Assembly (NCBI GenBank): GCA_009699315.1
Contig: WLOK01000003.1
Location: forward strand, 1 to 53,995
Source of the DNA: Actinomycetota bacterium
GTDB lineage: Bacteria > Actinomycetota > Actinomycetes > S36-B12
DNA: 53,995 nucleotides
Direction: 5' to 3'
Shown: positions 8,027 through 16,232 of the stretch, piece by piece
Position numbering within the stretch: the stretch's first letter is position 1
Layout of the letters: each line of letters begins with the position of its first letter
Made by a program: the position numbers and the translations under genes
Notes under the pieces: generated by a model
What the model saw: only the letters and a program-made list of their open reading frames with translations
Databases searched by the model: none
Told to the model about the DNA's origin: nothing

Positions 8027-9826
8027 ATGCTTCGCACAGTGGCACGCAACTACATCAACCTCGAGCATGTGCAAGTGGCCTTCTCGCACAAGGCCGTTCT
8101 TGACGACGTTTCCCTCGGGCTCAACGAAGCCGACCGCATCGGCATTGTCGGGCGAAATGGTGGAGGCAAGTCGACCCTGCTCCGCGTGCTCAGCGGGGCC
8201 TCGGTTGACTCCGGCCGCGTCACTCATGCTGGGGGATTGCGCGTAGGAATGCTCGCTCAGGTGGGCGATCCAGCGCCCGGAGTGACTATCCGTATGCGAG
8301 TTATCGGCGACCGACTCGATCACGAATGGGCAGCCGATGGCAAAACCCGCGATGTTCTTACGGGACTTCTTGGTGGGTTCGAAGATGCAGTGCTCGATCG
8401 CGAACTCACCAGCCTTTCCGGTGGAGAACTGCGACGTGTGGAGTTGGCTCACCTGCTCATTGATGGATGCGACGTACTCCTTCTCGACGAGCCCACAAAC
8501 CACCTTGACCTTGAGGCGGTTGCTTGGCTAGCCCGCCACCTCAAAGGGCTGCGCAACACGGCCCTAGCCGTGGTCACCCATGACCGCTGGTTCTTGGACG
8601 AAGTGACTGACCGCACCTGGGAAGTCATCCGCGGACAGATTGAGGAGTACGACGGCGGTTACTCGGCCTATGTTCTGGCGAAAGCAGAGCGCTCGCGGCA
8701 GGACGCAACGATGGAGGCACGACGAGCAAACCTCCTCCGCAAGGAACTCGCGTGGCTTCGTCGCGGTCCGCCCGCGAGGACCACTAAGCCGAAATTTCGT
8801 ATTGACGCAGCAAATACCTTGATCGCCACCGAACCTCCTGCACGCAACGACGTGGAGCTGGTCAATTTCGCTTCTGCCCGGCTGGGGCGCACTGTCATGG
8901 ATGCTCAAGACGTATCCGTGACGCTGGGGGAGCGTGAACTCATCCACCGACTTACCTGGAGCGTCGGTCCCGGCGATCGGGTCGGGATTCTCGGACCTAA
9001 CGGTGCGGGCAAGACCACTCTCATCCGCATGTTGCTCGGGGACCAACGCGTGGACTCTGGCAAGCTTGTGATCGGGAAGACCGTCAAGCCGGCCTATCTC
9101 TCGCAGCACCTAGATGAACTCAATCCCAATCTTCGAGTTCTTGAAGCAGTTCAGGAGATCGCTGAGTTCGTAGATCTGGGCAAGGGACGGGAGATGTCGG
9201 CCTCGACCTTGTGCGAGCGGCTCGGCTTCGATGCCGGGTCGCAGTGGACGCCTGTGGGCGACCTGTCGGGCGGTGAACGCCGACGTCTGCAGCTCACGCG
9301 ATTGCTCATGGCTGGGCCTAATGTCTTGATCCTCGACGAACCTACGAATGACTTCGACGTGGAGACTTTGGCCGCCCTAGAGGACCTTTTGGATGGATTT
9401 GCCGGGACGATTCTGATCGTGTCCCATGACCGGTATTTCATTGAGCGGGTGTGCGAGACCTATCGGGCCGTACTCGGGGATGGGGACGTCCGCGATCTAC
9501 CCGGTGGCGTCGATGAATACCTCGCCCTACGAAGTGCAGCGCTCTCTGGCGGACGTGGAACTCCCACCAAGGCCCAGGCGCCTGAAGAGTTCAAAGTTCC
9601 CGCGCTCTCCGCCGCGGAACGTCGAGAGGTTAATAAGCAGGTGGCTTCACTTGAGCGCAAGATGAATACCGCCCAGGAGAAGGTCGCAGCGATTCACCAA
9701 CTCATGCATGAACACGCCACGGATCATGATGCACTGCGGGCGGATGGTGCTGCGCTACGTAAGGCAGAAGCGAAGCTCGCCGAGATCGAGATGGAGTGGT
9801 ACGCCGCACTCGAATTGCTCAACTGA
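8027..9826 (+). CDS. uup: ABC-F family ATP-binding protein (Uup-like)
   Basis: A soluble protein of about 599 residues with two ABC ATPase domains and no membrane segment, as in ribosome-acting ABC-F proteins. Domain 1 has Walker A GRNGGGKST (about 42-50), signature LSGGELRRVE and Walker B LLLDEPTNHLD. Domain 2 has GPNGAGKTT (about 323), LSGGERRRLQ and LILDEPTNDFD. The last ~75 residues are a charged coiled coil typical of Uup. The frame is open to 7874, but that stretch overlaps the divergent membrane gene. ATG at 8027 is preferred, and GTG at 8039 is possible. A translation-factor role is inferred; antibiotic resistance is a less likely option. Confidence 0.85.
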   Translation: MLRTVARNYINLEHVQVAFSHKAVLDDVSLGLNEADRIGIVGRNGGGKSTLLRVLSGASVDSGRVTHAGGLRVGMLAQVGDPAPGVTIRMRVIGDRLDHEWAADGKTRDVLTGLLGGFEDAVLDRELTSLSGGELRRVELAHLLIDGCDVLLLDEPTNHLDLEAVAWLARHLKGLRNTALAVVTHDRWFLDEVTDRTWEVIRGQIEEYDGGYSAYVLAKAERSRQDATMEARRANLLRKELAWLRRGPPARTTKPKFRIDAANTLIATEPPARNDVELVNFASARLGRTVMDAQDVSVTLGERELIHRLTWSVGPGDRVGILGPNGAGKTTLIRMLLGDQRVDSGKLVIGKTVKPAYLSQHLDELNPNLRVLEAVQEIAEFVDLGKGREMSASTLCERLGFDAGSQWTPVGDLSGGERRRLQLTRLLMAGPNVLILDEPTNDFDVETLAALEDLLDGFAGTILIVSHDRYFIERVCETYRAVLGDGDVRDLPGGVDEYLALRSAALSGGRGTPTKAQAPEEFKVPALSAAERREVNKQVASLERKMNTAQEKVAAIHQLMHEHATDHDALRADGAALRKAEAKLAEIEMEWYAALELLN

Positions 9827-9837
9827 TCTGCGTGGGT

Positions 9838-10338
9838 TCAGAAGTCGTCGGCACTGCGGCGGAGAATTTCGAGAACGCTGATTAGTTGGGTCGTTTCTCC
9901 GGCAGAAATCCCGACCGAAGTAAAGACATGCTCATTGAGGGCCTCGGTTGCAGACAACGCAATCGCTCTACCAGTCTCGGTGATCGTGGCGAGAACCTTG
10001 CGACGATCCTCTGCATCTGGTTCTCGACTGACGAAACCTTGACCCTCAAGTCGCTCCACCGCGCTGGTGACACTTGCCGGGTGCACCTGAAGCCTCGACC
10101 CCAAACGTGACATGGGCATCGAACCTCGGCTACTAAAGGTGAGAACCATCAAGATCTCGTAACGCGCGAAACTGAGGGCAAAAGGCTTGAGAGTGGCATC
10201 TATGCGCCCAAACAGAATCTGTTGCGCCCGCACAATCGACGTTACGGCCGCCATCCCGTCAGCAGCTGCCGCCCAATCATGGGCGACCCATTGCTTGTGG
10301 GCTTCGGCGATGGGATCGAAGGGGAGTTTGCCGGTCAC
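9838..10338 (-). CDS. MarR-family transcriptional regulator
   Basis: A winged-helix repressor-type protein of about 166 residues. The recognition region is LGSRLQVHPASVTSAVERLEGQGFVSREPD, followed by the wing DRRKVLATITETG. The start is the GTG at 10338, with AGGAG 7 nt upstream. Another GTG at 10344 overlaps the mutase stop but is too close to that Shine-Dalgarno. The 2-nt gap behind the IcmF gene points to co-transcription, so it probably senses an acyl-CoA or acid and controls this operon. The effector is unknown. Confidence 0.85.
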   Translation of the reverse strand: MTGKLPFDPIAEAHKQWVAHDWAAAADGMAAVTSIVRAQQILFGRIDATLKPFALSFARYEILMVLTFSSRGSMPMSRLGSRLQVHPASVTSAVERLEGQGFVSREPDAEDRRKVLATITETGRAIALSATEALNEHVFTSVGISAGETTQLISVLEILRRSADDF

Positions 10339-10340
10339 GG

Positions 10341-13300
10341 TCACACTCCTCGACGGTACTTGCCGCCGACTTCGAAGAACGCCTCCGAGATTTGGCCGAG
10401 TGAACAATGCCGGACCGCATCCATCAGTACCTCGAACACGTTGCCTCCGGCACGCGCGGTTTCCTTAAGTCGCTGCAGTTGTCGCTGAGTTTCGAGCGGG
10501 TCCTGCCCCTGGAACCGAGCCAAGCGTGCCAGCTGGGATTCCTTCTCCTGCTCGGTGGCCCGAGCAAGCGCGATCGTTCCTTGCTCGTCTTCACCGGAGT
10601 GGGGATCAATAAAGGTGTTGACGCCGATGATCGGGAGTGATCCATCATGCTTGCGATGCTCATACAGCATCGACTCGTCTTGAATCCGGCCGCGTTGATA
10701 GCCCGTCTCCATGGCGCCGAGAACACCACCGCGCTCGGAGATGCGGTCGAACTCGGTCAGCACGGCTTCCTCAAGCGCGTCGGTGAGGTAGTCGACGATG
10801 TAGGAACCCTGCAGTGGATTCTCATTGCTGGAGAGACCCCACTCTTGGTCGATGATCATCTGGATAGCTAGAGCCCGGCGAACTGAAGCTGATGATGGCG
10901 TGGTGACGGCCTCGTCGTAGGCGTTGGTGTGCAGTGAATTCGCATTGTCATACAGCGCGCAGAGGGCTTGAAGCGTTGTGCGAATGTCGTTGAAGGCCAT
11001 CTCCTGCGCGTGCAAGGACCTGCCGGAGGTCTGAACGTGGTACTTCAGTCGCTGGGCGCGATCATCGGCGCCGTAGAGATCACGCATGGCGATGGCCCAG
11101 ATTCGGCGGGCCACGCGGCCAATCACGGTGTACTCCGGGTCCATGCCGTTGGAGAAGAAGAACGAAAAACTTGGTGCGAAATCGTTGACGTCCATACCTC
11201 GGGCCCGGTAGGCCTCTACGTAGGTGAACGCATTGGACAGAGTGAACGCCAACTGCGAAATGGGGTTCGCACCTGCTTCAGCGATGTGATAACCCGAAAT
11301 CGAAACCGAATAGAAGTTGCGGACACGGTTCGCAATGAACCACTCCTGCACATCTGACATGCACCGCAGGGCAAACTCCGTGGAGAAGATGCAGGTGTTT
11401 TGGCCCTGATCTTCCTTCAGGATGTCTGCCTGTACCGTGCCGCGAATTGTGGTGAAGACATGAGCGCGGATGTCCTGGGCCTCTTCGTCGCTAGGGGAGC
11501 GTCCCTCACGGGCAACGAAAAGATCCAGCTGTTGGTCGATGGCGGCATTGAGGTACATCGCGAGAATCGTCGGTGCGGGACCATTAATGGTCATCGACAC
11601 TGAGGTCTTTGGGTCACACAGATCAAATCCGGCGAATAGCCCGCGCATGTCGTCCAACGTCGCAATGCTGACACCGGAGGTGCCCACCTTGCCGTAGATG
11701 TCGGGGCGGAGGTCTGGATCGCGCCCGTAGAGCGTGACGGAGTCGAATGCAGTCGAAAGTCTTGTGGCGGGCTGACCTTCAGCGAGCAAATGGAATCGTC
11801 GATTAGTGCGGTCACAGTCACCTTCACCCGCGAACATACGAGCGGGCGCCTCGCCATCGCGCTTGAGCGGGAAAACGCCGGCAGTGAATGGGAAGCGGCC
11901 GGGGAGATTCTCTTTGCCAAAGTAGCGGACCAAATCGGCGTGAGAATCCGTCTGTGGCAGCGAGACTCGGGGGATCGCAGTCCCAGATAGAGAAGTCCGC
12001 TGCAAGGGTGCGCGGAGTTCACGGTCTCGTACTGTCGTCACAAGTTCGGCTGCCTCATACTCAGCCCGGACAGCAGGCCACGCAGTGAGTTGCTCGGCGT
12101 ATTCAGCGGCGAGACTGCCGCGGAGCGCATGTGCCTTAGAGGTGGCGTCTGTGGCGGCATCGAGTCCGAGTTCGTGAGCTGCCGACTCCAGATGTTGTAT
12201 GCGCGCAGCAATCGATGCTTGTTGCTCGGTCTGGGCGTGATGCCCGCGTACGGCCGTGGAAATCTCCGAGAGATAGCGCTCACGTGCCGGCGGAACAATT
12301 GTGCGGAGGTTGCTGGATGCCTTGGCACTGCCGGCCGGCCACGGCTGATCCGGCGATCGCATGCCACGCTCTACCAGCAGATCACGGAGACACACGTACA
12401 AGGCGGTGAGCCCATCGTCATTGAATCGCGCGGCAGACGTGCCAAAAACTGGCATGTCCTCCCAGGTGCTCGTGAATGCATGACGATTGCGTACCAACTG
12501 TCGCCCTACATCGCGTCGAGCATCTTCTGCCCCTCGGCGTTCGTACTTATTGATAGCAACGACGTCTGCGTAATCGAGCATGTCAATCTTCTCGAGTTGA
12601 GATGCGGCACCGTATTCGGGCGTCATGACATACAGCGATGCATTGACGAAGGGAATGATGCCTGCACTACCTTGACCAATGCCAGGAGTTTCGACGATTA
12701 CGAGGTCATAGCCAGCGGCCCGACAGGCTTCGACAATCTTCGCAAGATTGTGCGGGATTTCTGATTCAGAGTCACGAGTTGCCAATGACCTGAAGTAAAT
12801 CGAATCGAAGTCGACAGAGTTCATGCGGATCCGGTCACCCAGAAGTGCCCCGCCTACTCGGCGTCGAGTGGGGTCGATCGCGATCACGGCGACGCGCAGC
12901 TTGCCCTCGTATTCCTGGCGGATTCGAAGCAGCAGTTCATCGGTCAAACTGGATTTACCTGAACCCCCTGTGCCAGTGATGCCCAGCACCGGGGCAACCG
13001 AATGTGCTGCCGCTGACGCCATACCGGAAAGGACGTCGCTGCTGGCTTGATCGTTTTCCAACATGGTGATCGTCCGGGCAAGTGCAGGGACATCGCCAGA
13101 GATCAAGGCCTCAAGGTGGGCGGGCTTCGCACCGAGATCTGCGCGTGCGGCGCTGATCATCTCGGCGATCATGCCGTCTAGACCTAGACGCTGGCCGTCC
13201 TCGGGGGAGAAGATGCGAATGCCGCGCTGCGCGAGTAGCGAGATCTCCTCAGGCACAATGACGCCACCGCCACCGCCAAAGATCTTGATGTGACTCGCGC

Positions 13301-13562
13301 CCTGCTCTGCCAGTTGGTCCGCGAGGTAGGTGAAGTACTCGACGTGCCCACCCTGATAGGAAGACACCGCGACGGCGTGCGCGTCCTCGCTAATCGCGGC
13401 GCGAACAATCTGTTCGACACTGCGGTCGTGACCGAGGTGGATGACCTCCGCGCCTTGCGCCTGCAAGATCCGGCGCATGATGTTGACGGCCGCATCGTGG
13501 CCATCAAACAGGCTCGCGGCAGTGACAAATCGGACCGGGGACGCCCCCGCGCTGATACCCAT
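10341..13562 (-). CDS. icmF: fused isobutyryl-CoA mutase (IcmF)
   Basis: A 1073-residue adenosylcobalamin enzyme. The N-terminal B12 domain has SLFDGHDAAVN with ligand His22. A MeaB-like G-protein chaperone follows, with Walker A GTGGSGKSS (about 197-205) and base-recognition motif NKYE. Then comes the mutase barrel, with QTSGRSLHAQE and SLHTNAYDEA. This B12-GTPase-barrel order is the IcmF arrangement and interconverts isobutyryl-CoA and n-butyryl-CoA; related acyl-CoAs such as pivalyl-CoA are possible. The ATG at 13562 is chosen because TATTAT (13569-13574, minus strand) lies 6 nt before it. A GTG at 13568 is also in frame. The MarR regulator follows directly. Confidence 0.9.
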   Translation of the reverse strand: MGISAGASPVRFVTAASLFDGHDAAVNIMRRILQAQGAEVIHLGHDRSVEQIVRAAISEDAHAVAVSSYQGGHVEYFTYLADQLAEQGASHIKIFGGGGGVIVPEEISLLAQRGIRIFSPEDGQRLGLDGMIAEMISAARADLGAKPAHLEALISGDVPALARTITMLENDQASSDVLSGMASAAAHSVAPVLGITGTGGSGKSSLTDELLLRIRQEYEGKLRVAVIAIDPTRRRVGGALLGDRIRMNSVDFDSIYFRSLATRDSESEIPHNLAKIVEACRAAGYDLVIVETPGIGQGSAGIIPFVNASLYVMTPEYGAASQLEKIDMLDYADVVAINKYERRGAEDARRDVGRQLVRNRHAFTSTWEDMPVFGTSAARFNDDGLTALYVCLRDLLVERGMRSPDQPWPAGSAKASSNLRTIVPPARERYLSEISTAVRGHHAQTEQQASIAARIQHLESAAHELGLDAATDATSKAHALRGSLAAEYAEQLTAWPAVRAEYEAAELVTTVRDRELRAPLQRTSLSGTAIPRVSLPQTDSHADLVRYFGKENLPGRFPFTAGVFPLKRDGEAPARMFAGEGDCDRTNRRFHLLAEGQPATRLSTAFDSVTLYGRDPDLRPDIYGKVGTSGVSIATLDDMRGLFAGFDLCDPKTSVSMTINGPAPTILAMYLNAAIDQQLDLFVAREGRSPSDEEAQDIRAHVFTTIRGTVQADILKEDQGQNTCIFSTEFALRCMSDVQEWFIANRVRNFYSVSISGYHIAEAGANPISQLAFTLSNAFTYVEAYRARGMDVNDFAPSFSFFFSNGMDPEYTVIGRVARRIWAIAMRDLYGADDRAQRLKYHVQTSGRSLHAQEMAFNDIRTTLQALCALYDNANSLHTNAYDEAVTTPSSASVRRALAIQMIIDQEWGLSSNENPLQGSYIVDYLTDALEEAVLTEFDRISERGGVLGAMETGYQRGRIQDESMLYEHRKHDGSLPIIGVNTFIDPHSGEDEQGTIALARATEQEKESQLARLARFQGQDPLETQRQLQRLKETARAGGNVFEVLMDAVRHCSLGQISEAFFEVGGKYRRGV

Positions 13563-13636
13563 GACCACATAATACCGTGGACATCAAACTATTTGACTTC
13601 TTATTAATGCCTTTTCCACCTTGGCGATCCTCTGGG

Positions 13637-13709
13637 TGGGCGATACAGGAATCGAACCTGTGACCTCTTCCATGTCAAGGAAGCGCGCTAACCCCTGCGC
13701 CAATCGCCC
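13637..13709 (-). tRNA. tRNA-Val (GAC)
   Basis: A 73-nt cloverleaf read on the minus strand. The acceptor GGGCGAT pairs with ATCGCCC, the D stem is GCGC/GCGC, the anticodon stem CTTCC/GGAAG encloses loop TTGACAT (anticodon GAC), and the T arm is ACAGG-TTCGATT-CCTGT. The discriminator is A and CCA is not encoded. It is separated from tRNA-Cys and tRNA-Gly, on the same strand, by the surface acyltransferase gene. Confidence 0.95.
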
Positions 13710-13838
13710 ATGCCGCTCATCGCAGCCCCCCAAGAGTACACGGGCACGACGCGATGCAATCGTGGGCGTCAGGGAGCCCGACTGGGGACCTGCACGCGGT
13801 TAGGGTGGGCCGAAGCGGCATCGGACGAGAGGGATTGC

Positions 13839-15965
13839 GTGGCCACGGCTGTTGCGGGAAATTCGGTAGAGCCGATGGTTCAGGTTGGTCATGGTTTCCG
13901 CCCCGATATCGAGGGCATGCGTGCCCTGACGCTTGCAATCATCATCCTGTACCACGCGAGGGCGCCATTCGTCTCTGGTGGATTTATCAGCGTGGACGTG
14001 TTTTTCATGCTCTCTGGATTCCTGATTACTGGGCTCGTTGTTCGCGAAATCCGAAAGACCGGTCGCGTCGCCCTCGGCCAGTTCTGGGGCCGCCGTGCAA
14101 GACGATTGCTCCCGGCCGCTGGGCTTGTGCTCCTGGTCACGGGCATTGCCAGCTTCTTCATCTTGCCTTCAGTCGAGCACAAGGATGCAGGGCTAGATAT
14201 CAGCGCCGCGGCGGTCTACGTGGCCAATCTGTTGTTCATCAGGACTAGCACCGACTATTTCGCTGCCACCCAGATCCCAAGTCCGGTCTTGCACTTTTGG
14301 ACTCTGGGCGTGGAGGAACAGTTCTATCTCGTCTGGCCATTGCTCCTATTTGCGATCGCGTTCTTCTTGTATCGCCGGGCAACGAAGCGCGGTCGCGAGC
14401 ACACCAACGCGCTCATCATCCCTGTCACGTTGGTCGTGATGGGTGTTGTTTTCGTGCTGTCCTTCATTCTCAACGTGTGGCTGACCAACGTGTCAGAGCC
14501 GGTCGCGTTCTTCCTGATGCCCACGCGCGCCTGGGAATTTGCGGCGGGAGCCATGGTCGGGGTGGGCGTCGTACAAATCGCGCGCATCCCGCAGTGGTTG
14601 CGCAGCACGATGGGCTGGGTCGGCCTCGCCTTTTTGCTCTGGGGAGTTCTCTTCCTGAAGAAGACCATGCCGTTCCCCGGCTGGACAGCCATGATCCCGG
14701 TCATCGCGACCGTGCTGATGTTGATCGCCGGCACAGGTGGCATCGGTTGGGGCCCAGGTGTGTTGTTCCGGCTGCGACCCATGCAAGCGATGGGCCGCAT
14801 GTCCTATTCGTGGTACCTCTGGCACTGGCCGGTGCTGATTCTCGGCAGCGTCGCGTTAGATATCGCCTGGACCTCCGACAACTGGCTCAAGCTCATCTGG
14901 TTGCCGCTGCTGGCCTTTATCCCTGCCTACCTGGCCTATCGCTACGTCGAGACTCCACTGCGCATGGTGCCGGCCATTGCTAAGTCGACGAAGGTGTCGC
15001 TACTGGTCGGACTCGTCGCATCGTTGGTGGGACTCGTTGGGGGCCTATTCATCTACTTCATGCCAGTGCACGTGAAGGTCAACGTGGATATTCCGCAAGG
15101 GCAGTTGGTGCCCGGCGCCATCCAGCCTGTGCCCGGTCCTGCAGGGCGGCTCACCCCGTCCATCGAGCAGGTGCGCAACGACCGGCCGCCTTCGTACGGA
15201 AAGTGTCATCTACCGGTCCCCGAGACCGATATCCCTCAGTGCATTTTCGGTGATCCCAACGGTTCGATCACGGTGGCGTTATGGGGTGACTCCCATGCTG
15301 GTCAGTGGATCTCTGCGCTCGATCTGATTGGAAAAGAGAACGGCTGGAAGGTCGTGTCCTACACGAAGACCGGCTGTCCCGCGCCGAACGTGACTCCGTA
15401 TCTCACCTCGTATAAGCGCGGATACACGGAGTGCGATATTTGGCGCGAGAACGTCCTGGCTGACATGCGAGATAGCTCGAAGCCGGACGCTGTCATCGTC
15501 GACTCGATCAAGCCGCCGTCGGTCATGGATTCGAATGGTCAGGTGGTGTCGGGTGATCTGGAGACTCCACTGTGGGATCAGGGTTGGCGTGATGCGGCGA
15601 CGGCCGTGACTTCGATGGGTGCGCGATTTATCGTCATCCATGACACGCCATCGCTCCTGACTGACCCCGTCCTTTGTGTAGACCGGAACGCTGACAACCC
15701 AGCTGTGTGCGACGAACCTGCCGATCAGGTCGTTCCGCCGCTGAGCGTCGATGTTGACGTGGTCAAGGGGATGCCCGGTGTGGACACGGTCGACTTCAAC
15801 GGCGGCATTTGCTACGTCGGCACGTGCCCGATGGTGCGCGCCAATCTCATGGTCTTCCGCGATCAGGATCACCTGACGGCTACCTATGCCAACGCTTTGG
15901 CTCCCGGGATGTCCTTGAGCTTGGTGCCGATAGTGGTCGCAGCTGCGGAGAACACAGCTCCCTAG
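13839..15965 (+). CDS. AT3-SGNH fusion O-acyltransferase (surface polysaccharide modification)
   Basis: A 708-residue membrane enzyme. Residues about 12-360 are an acyltransferase-3 domain with some ten membrane segments, starting with FRPDIEGMRALT, the usual N-terminal motif with Arg. A further segment near 400 leads to an extracytoplasmic SGNH esterase-like domain with block I WGDSHAG (about 481-487) and a late DQDHLT holding the catalytic Asp-His. It probably moves acetyl groups to exopolysaccharide or cell-wall sugars. The GTG at 13839 is chosen for its GAGAGGGA Shine-Dalgarno. The frame extends upstream through a non-coding-looking stretch. It sits between tRNA genes on the opposite strand, which suggests acquisition. 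Confidence 0.88.
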   Translation: MATAVAGNSVEPMVQVGHGFRPDIEGMRALTLAIIILYHARAPFVSGGFISVDVFFMLSGFLITGLVVREIRKTGRVALGQFWGRRARRLLPAAGLVLLVTGIASFFILPSVEHKDAGLDISAAAVYVANLLFIRTSTDYFAATQIPSPVLHFWTLGVEEQFYLVWPLLLFAIAFFLYRRATKRGREHTNALIIPVTLVVMGVVFVLSFILNVWLTNVSEPVAFFLMPTRAWEFAAGAMVGVGVVQIARIPQWLRSTMGWVGLAFLLWGVLFLKKTMPFPGWTAMIPVIATVLMLIAGTGGIGWGPGVLFRLRPMQAMGRMSYSWYLWHWPVLILGSVALDIAWTSDNWLKLIWLPLLAFIPAYLAYRYVETPLRMVPAIAKSTKVSLLVGLVASLVGLVGGLFIYFMPVHVKVNVDIPQGQLVPGAIQPVPGPAGRLTPSIEQVRNDRPPSYGKCHLPVPETDIPQCIFGDPNGSITVALWGDSHAGQWISALDLIGKENGWKVVSYTKTGCPAPNVTPYLTSYKRGYTECDIWRENVLADMRDSSKPDAVIVDSIKPPSVMDSNGQVVSGDLETPLWDQGWRDAATAVTSMGARFIVIHDTPSLLTDPVLCVDRNADNPAVCDEPADQVVPPLSVDVDVVKGMPGVDTVDFNGGICYVGTCPMVRANLMVFRDQDHLTATYANALAPGMSLSLVPIVVAAAENTAP

Positions 15966-15978
15966 GAACCCAAAAGAG

Positions 15979-16049
15979 AGGTGGAGACGGGATTTGAACC
16001 CGTGTACACGGCTTTGCAGGCCGTTGCCTCGCCTCTCGGCCACTCCACC
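15979..16049 (-). tRNA. tRNA-Cys (GCA)
   Basis: A 71-nt cloverleaf on the minus strand. Acceptor GGTGGAG/CTCCACC, anticodon stem ACGGC/GCCGT around loop CTGCAAA (anticodon GCA), T arm ACGGG-TTCAAAT-CCCGT, and discriminator T as expected for Cys. It lies 34 nt downstream of tRNA-Gly and is probably co-transcribed with it. Confidence 0.95.
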
Positions 16050-16050
16050 A

Positions 16051-16064
16051 GGCGGTAGACCGCC
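16051..16064. other. short hairpin in the tRNA-Gly/tRNA-Cys spacer
   Basis: GGCGGT and ACCGCC are perfect 6-bp arms separated by only AG. The hairpin touches the 5' end of tRNA-Cys in the spacer of the Gly-Cys transcript. A processing signal is possible; it has no T-run and is not a convincing terminator. Confidence 0.4.
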
Positions 16065-16083
16065 AAGAAACAGCGATCCTGCG

Positions 16084-16156
16084 AGCGGACGACGGGACTC
16101 GAACCCGCGACCCTCACCTTGGCAAGGTGATGCGCTACCAACTGCGCTACGTCCGC
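16084..16156 (-). tRNA. tRNA-Gly (GCC)
   Basis: A 73-nt cloverleaf on the minus strand. Acceptor GCGGACG/CGTCCGC, D stem GCGC/GCGC, anticodon stem CACCT/AGGTG around loop TGCCA with anticodon GCC, T arm GCGGG-TTCGAGT-CCCGT, and discriminator T. It is first in the Gly-Cys pair and divergent from pabB. Confidence 0.95.
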
Positions 16157-16158
16157 AT

Positions 16159-16173
16159 GACGGTCAGACCGTC
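16159..16173. promoter_or_regulatory. 15-bp palindrome upstream of tRNA-Gly and pabB
   Basis: GACGGTC-A-GACCGTC is a perfect inverted repeat with a one-base centre. It starts 2 nt outside the 5' end of tRNA-Gly, within the divergent tRNA-Gly/pabB control region. It could be an operator or a 5'-leader hairpin removed in tRNA processing. Confidence 0.4.
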
Positions 16174-16232
16174 AAGGAGGGACTTTAGCCGAAGCAGGCA
16201 CTGGTCACCAATGCGGGGGCAGGACCGGCAGA

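Noticed and set aside
8027-9826. ABC-F gene as an antibiotic-resistance determinant
   Set aside because: The C-terminal coiled coil and broad actinobacterial distribution fit a housekeeping Uup-type protein; nothing specific to resistance is visible.
12090-12764. Open frame on the plus strand opposite icmF
   Set aside because: It shadows a conserved mutase gene, lacks a Shine-Dalgarno or domain, and has a composition typical of an antisense frame.
13624-16080. 8-bp direct repeat GCGATCCT on both sides of the tRNA/acyltransferase interval as possible att sites
   Set aside because: Too short to be significant, not part of a tRNA 3' end, and no integrase is present.
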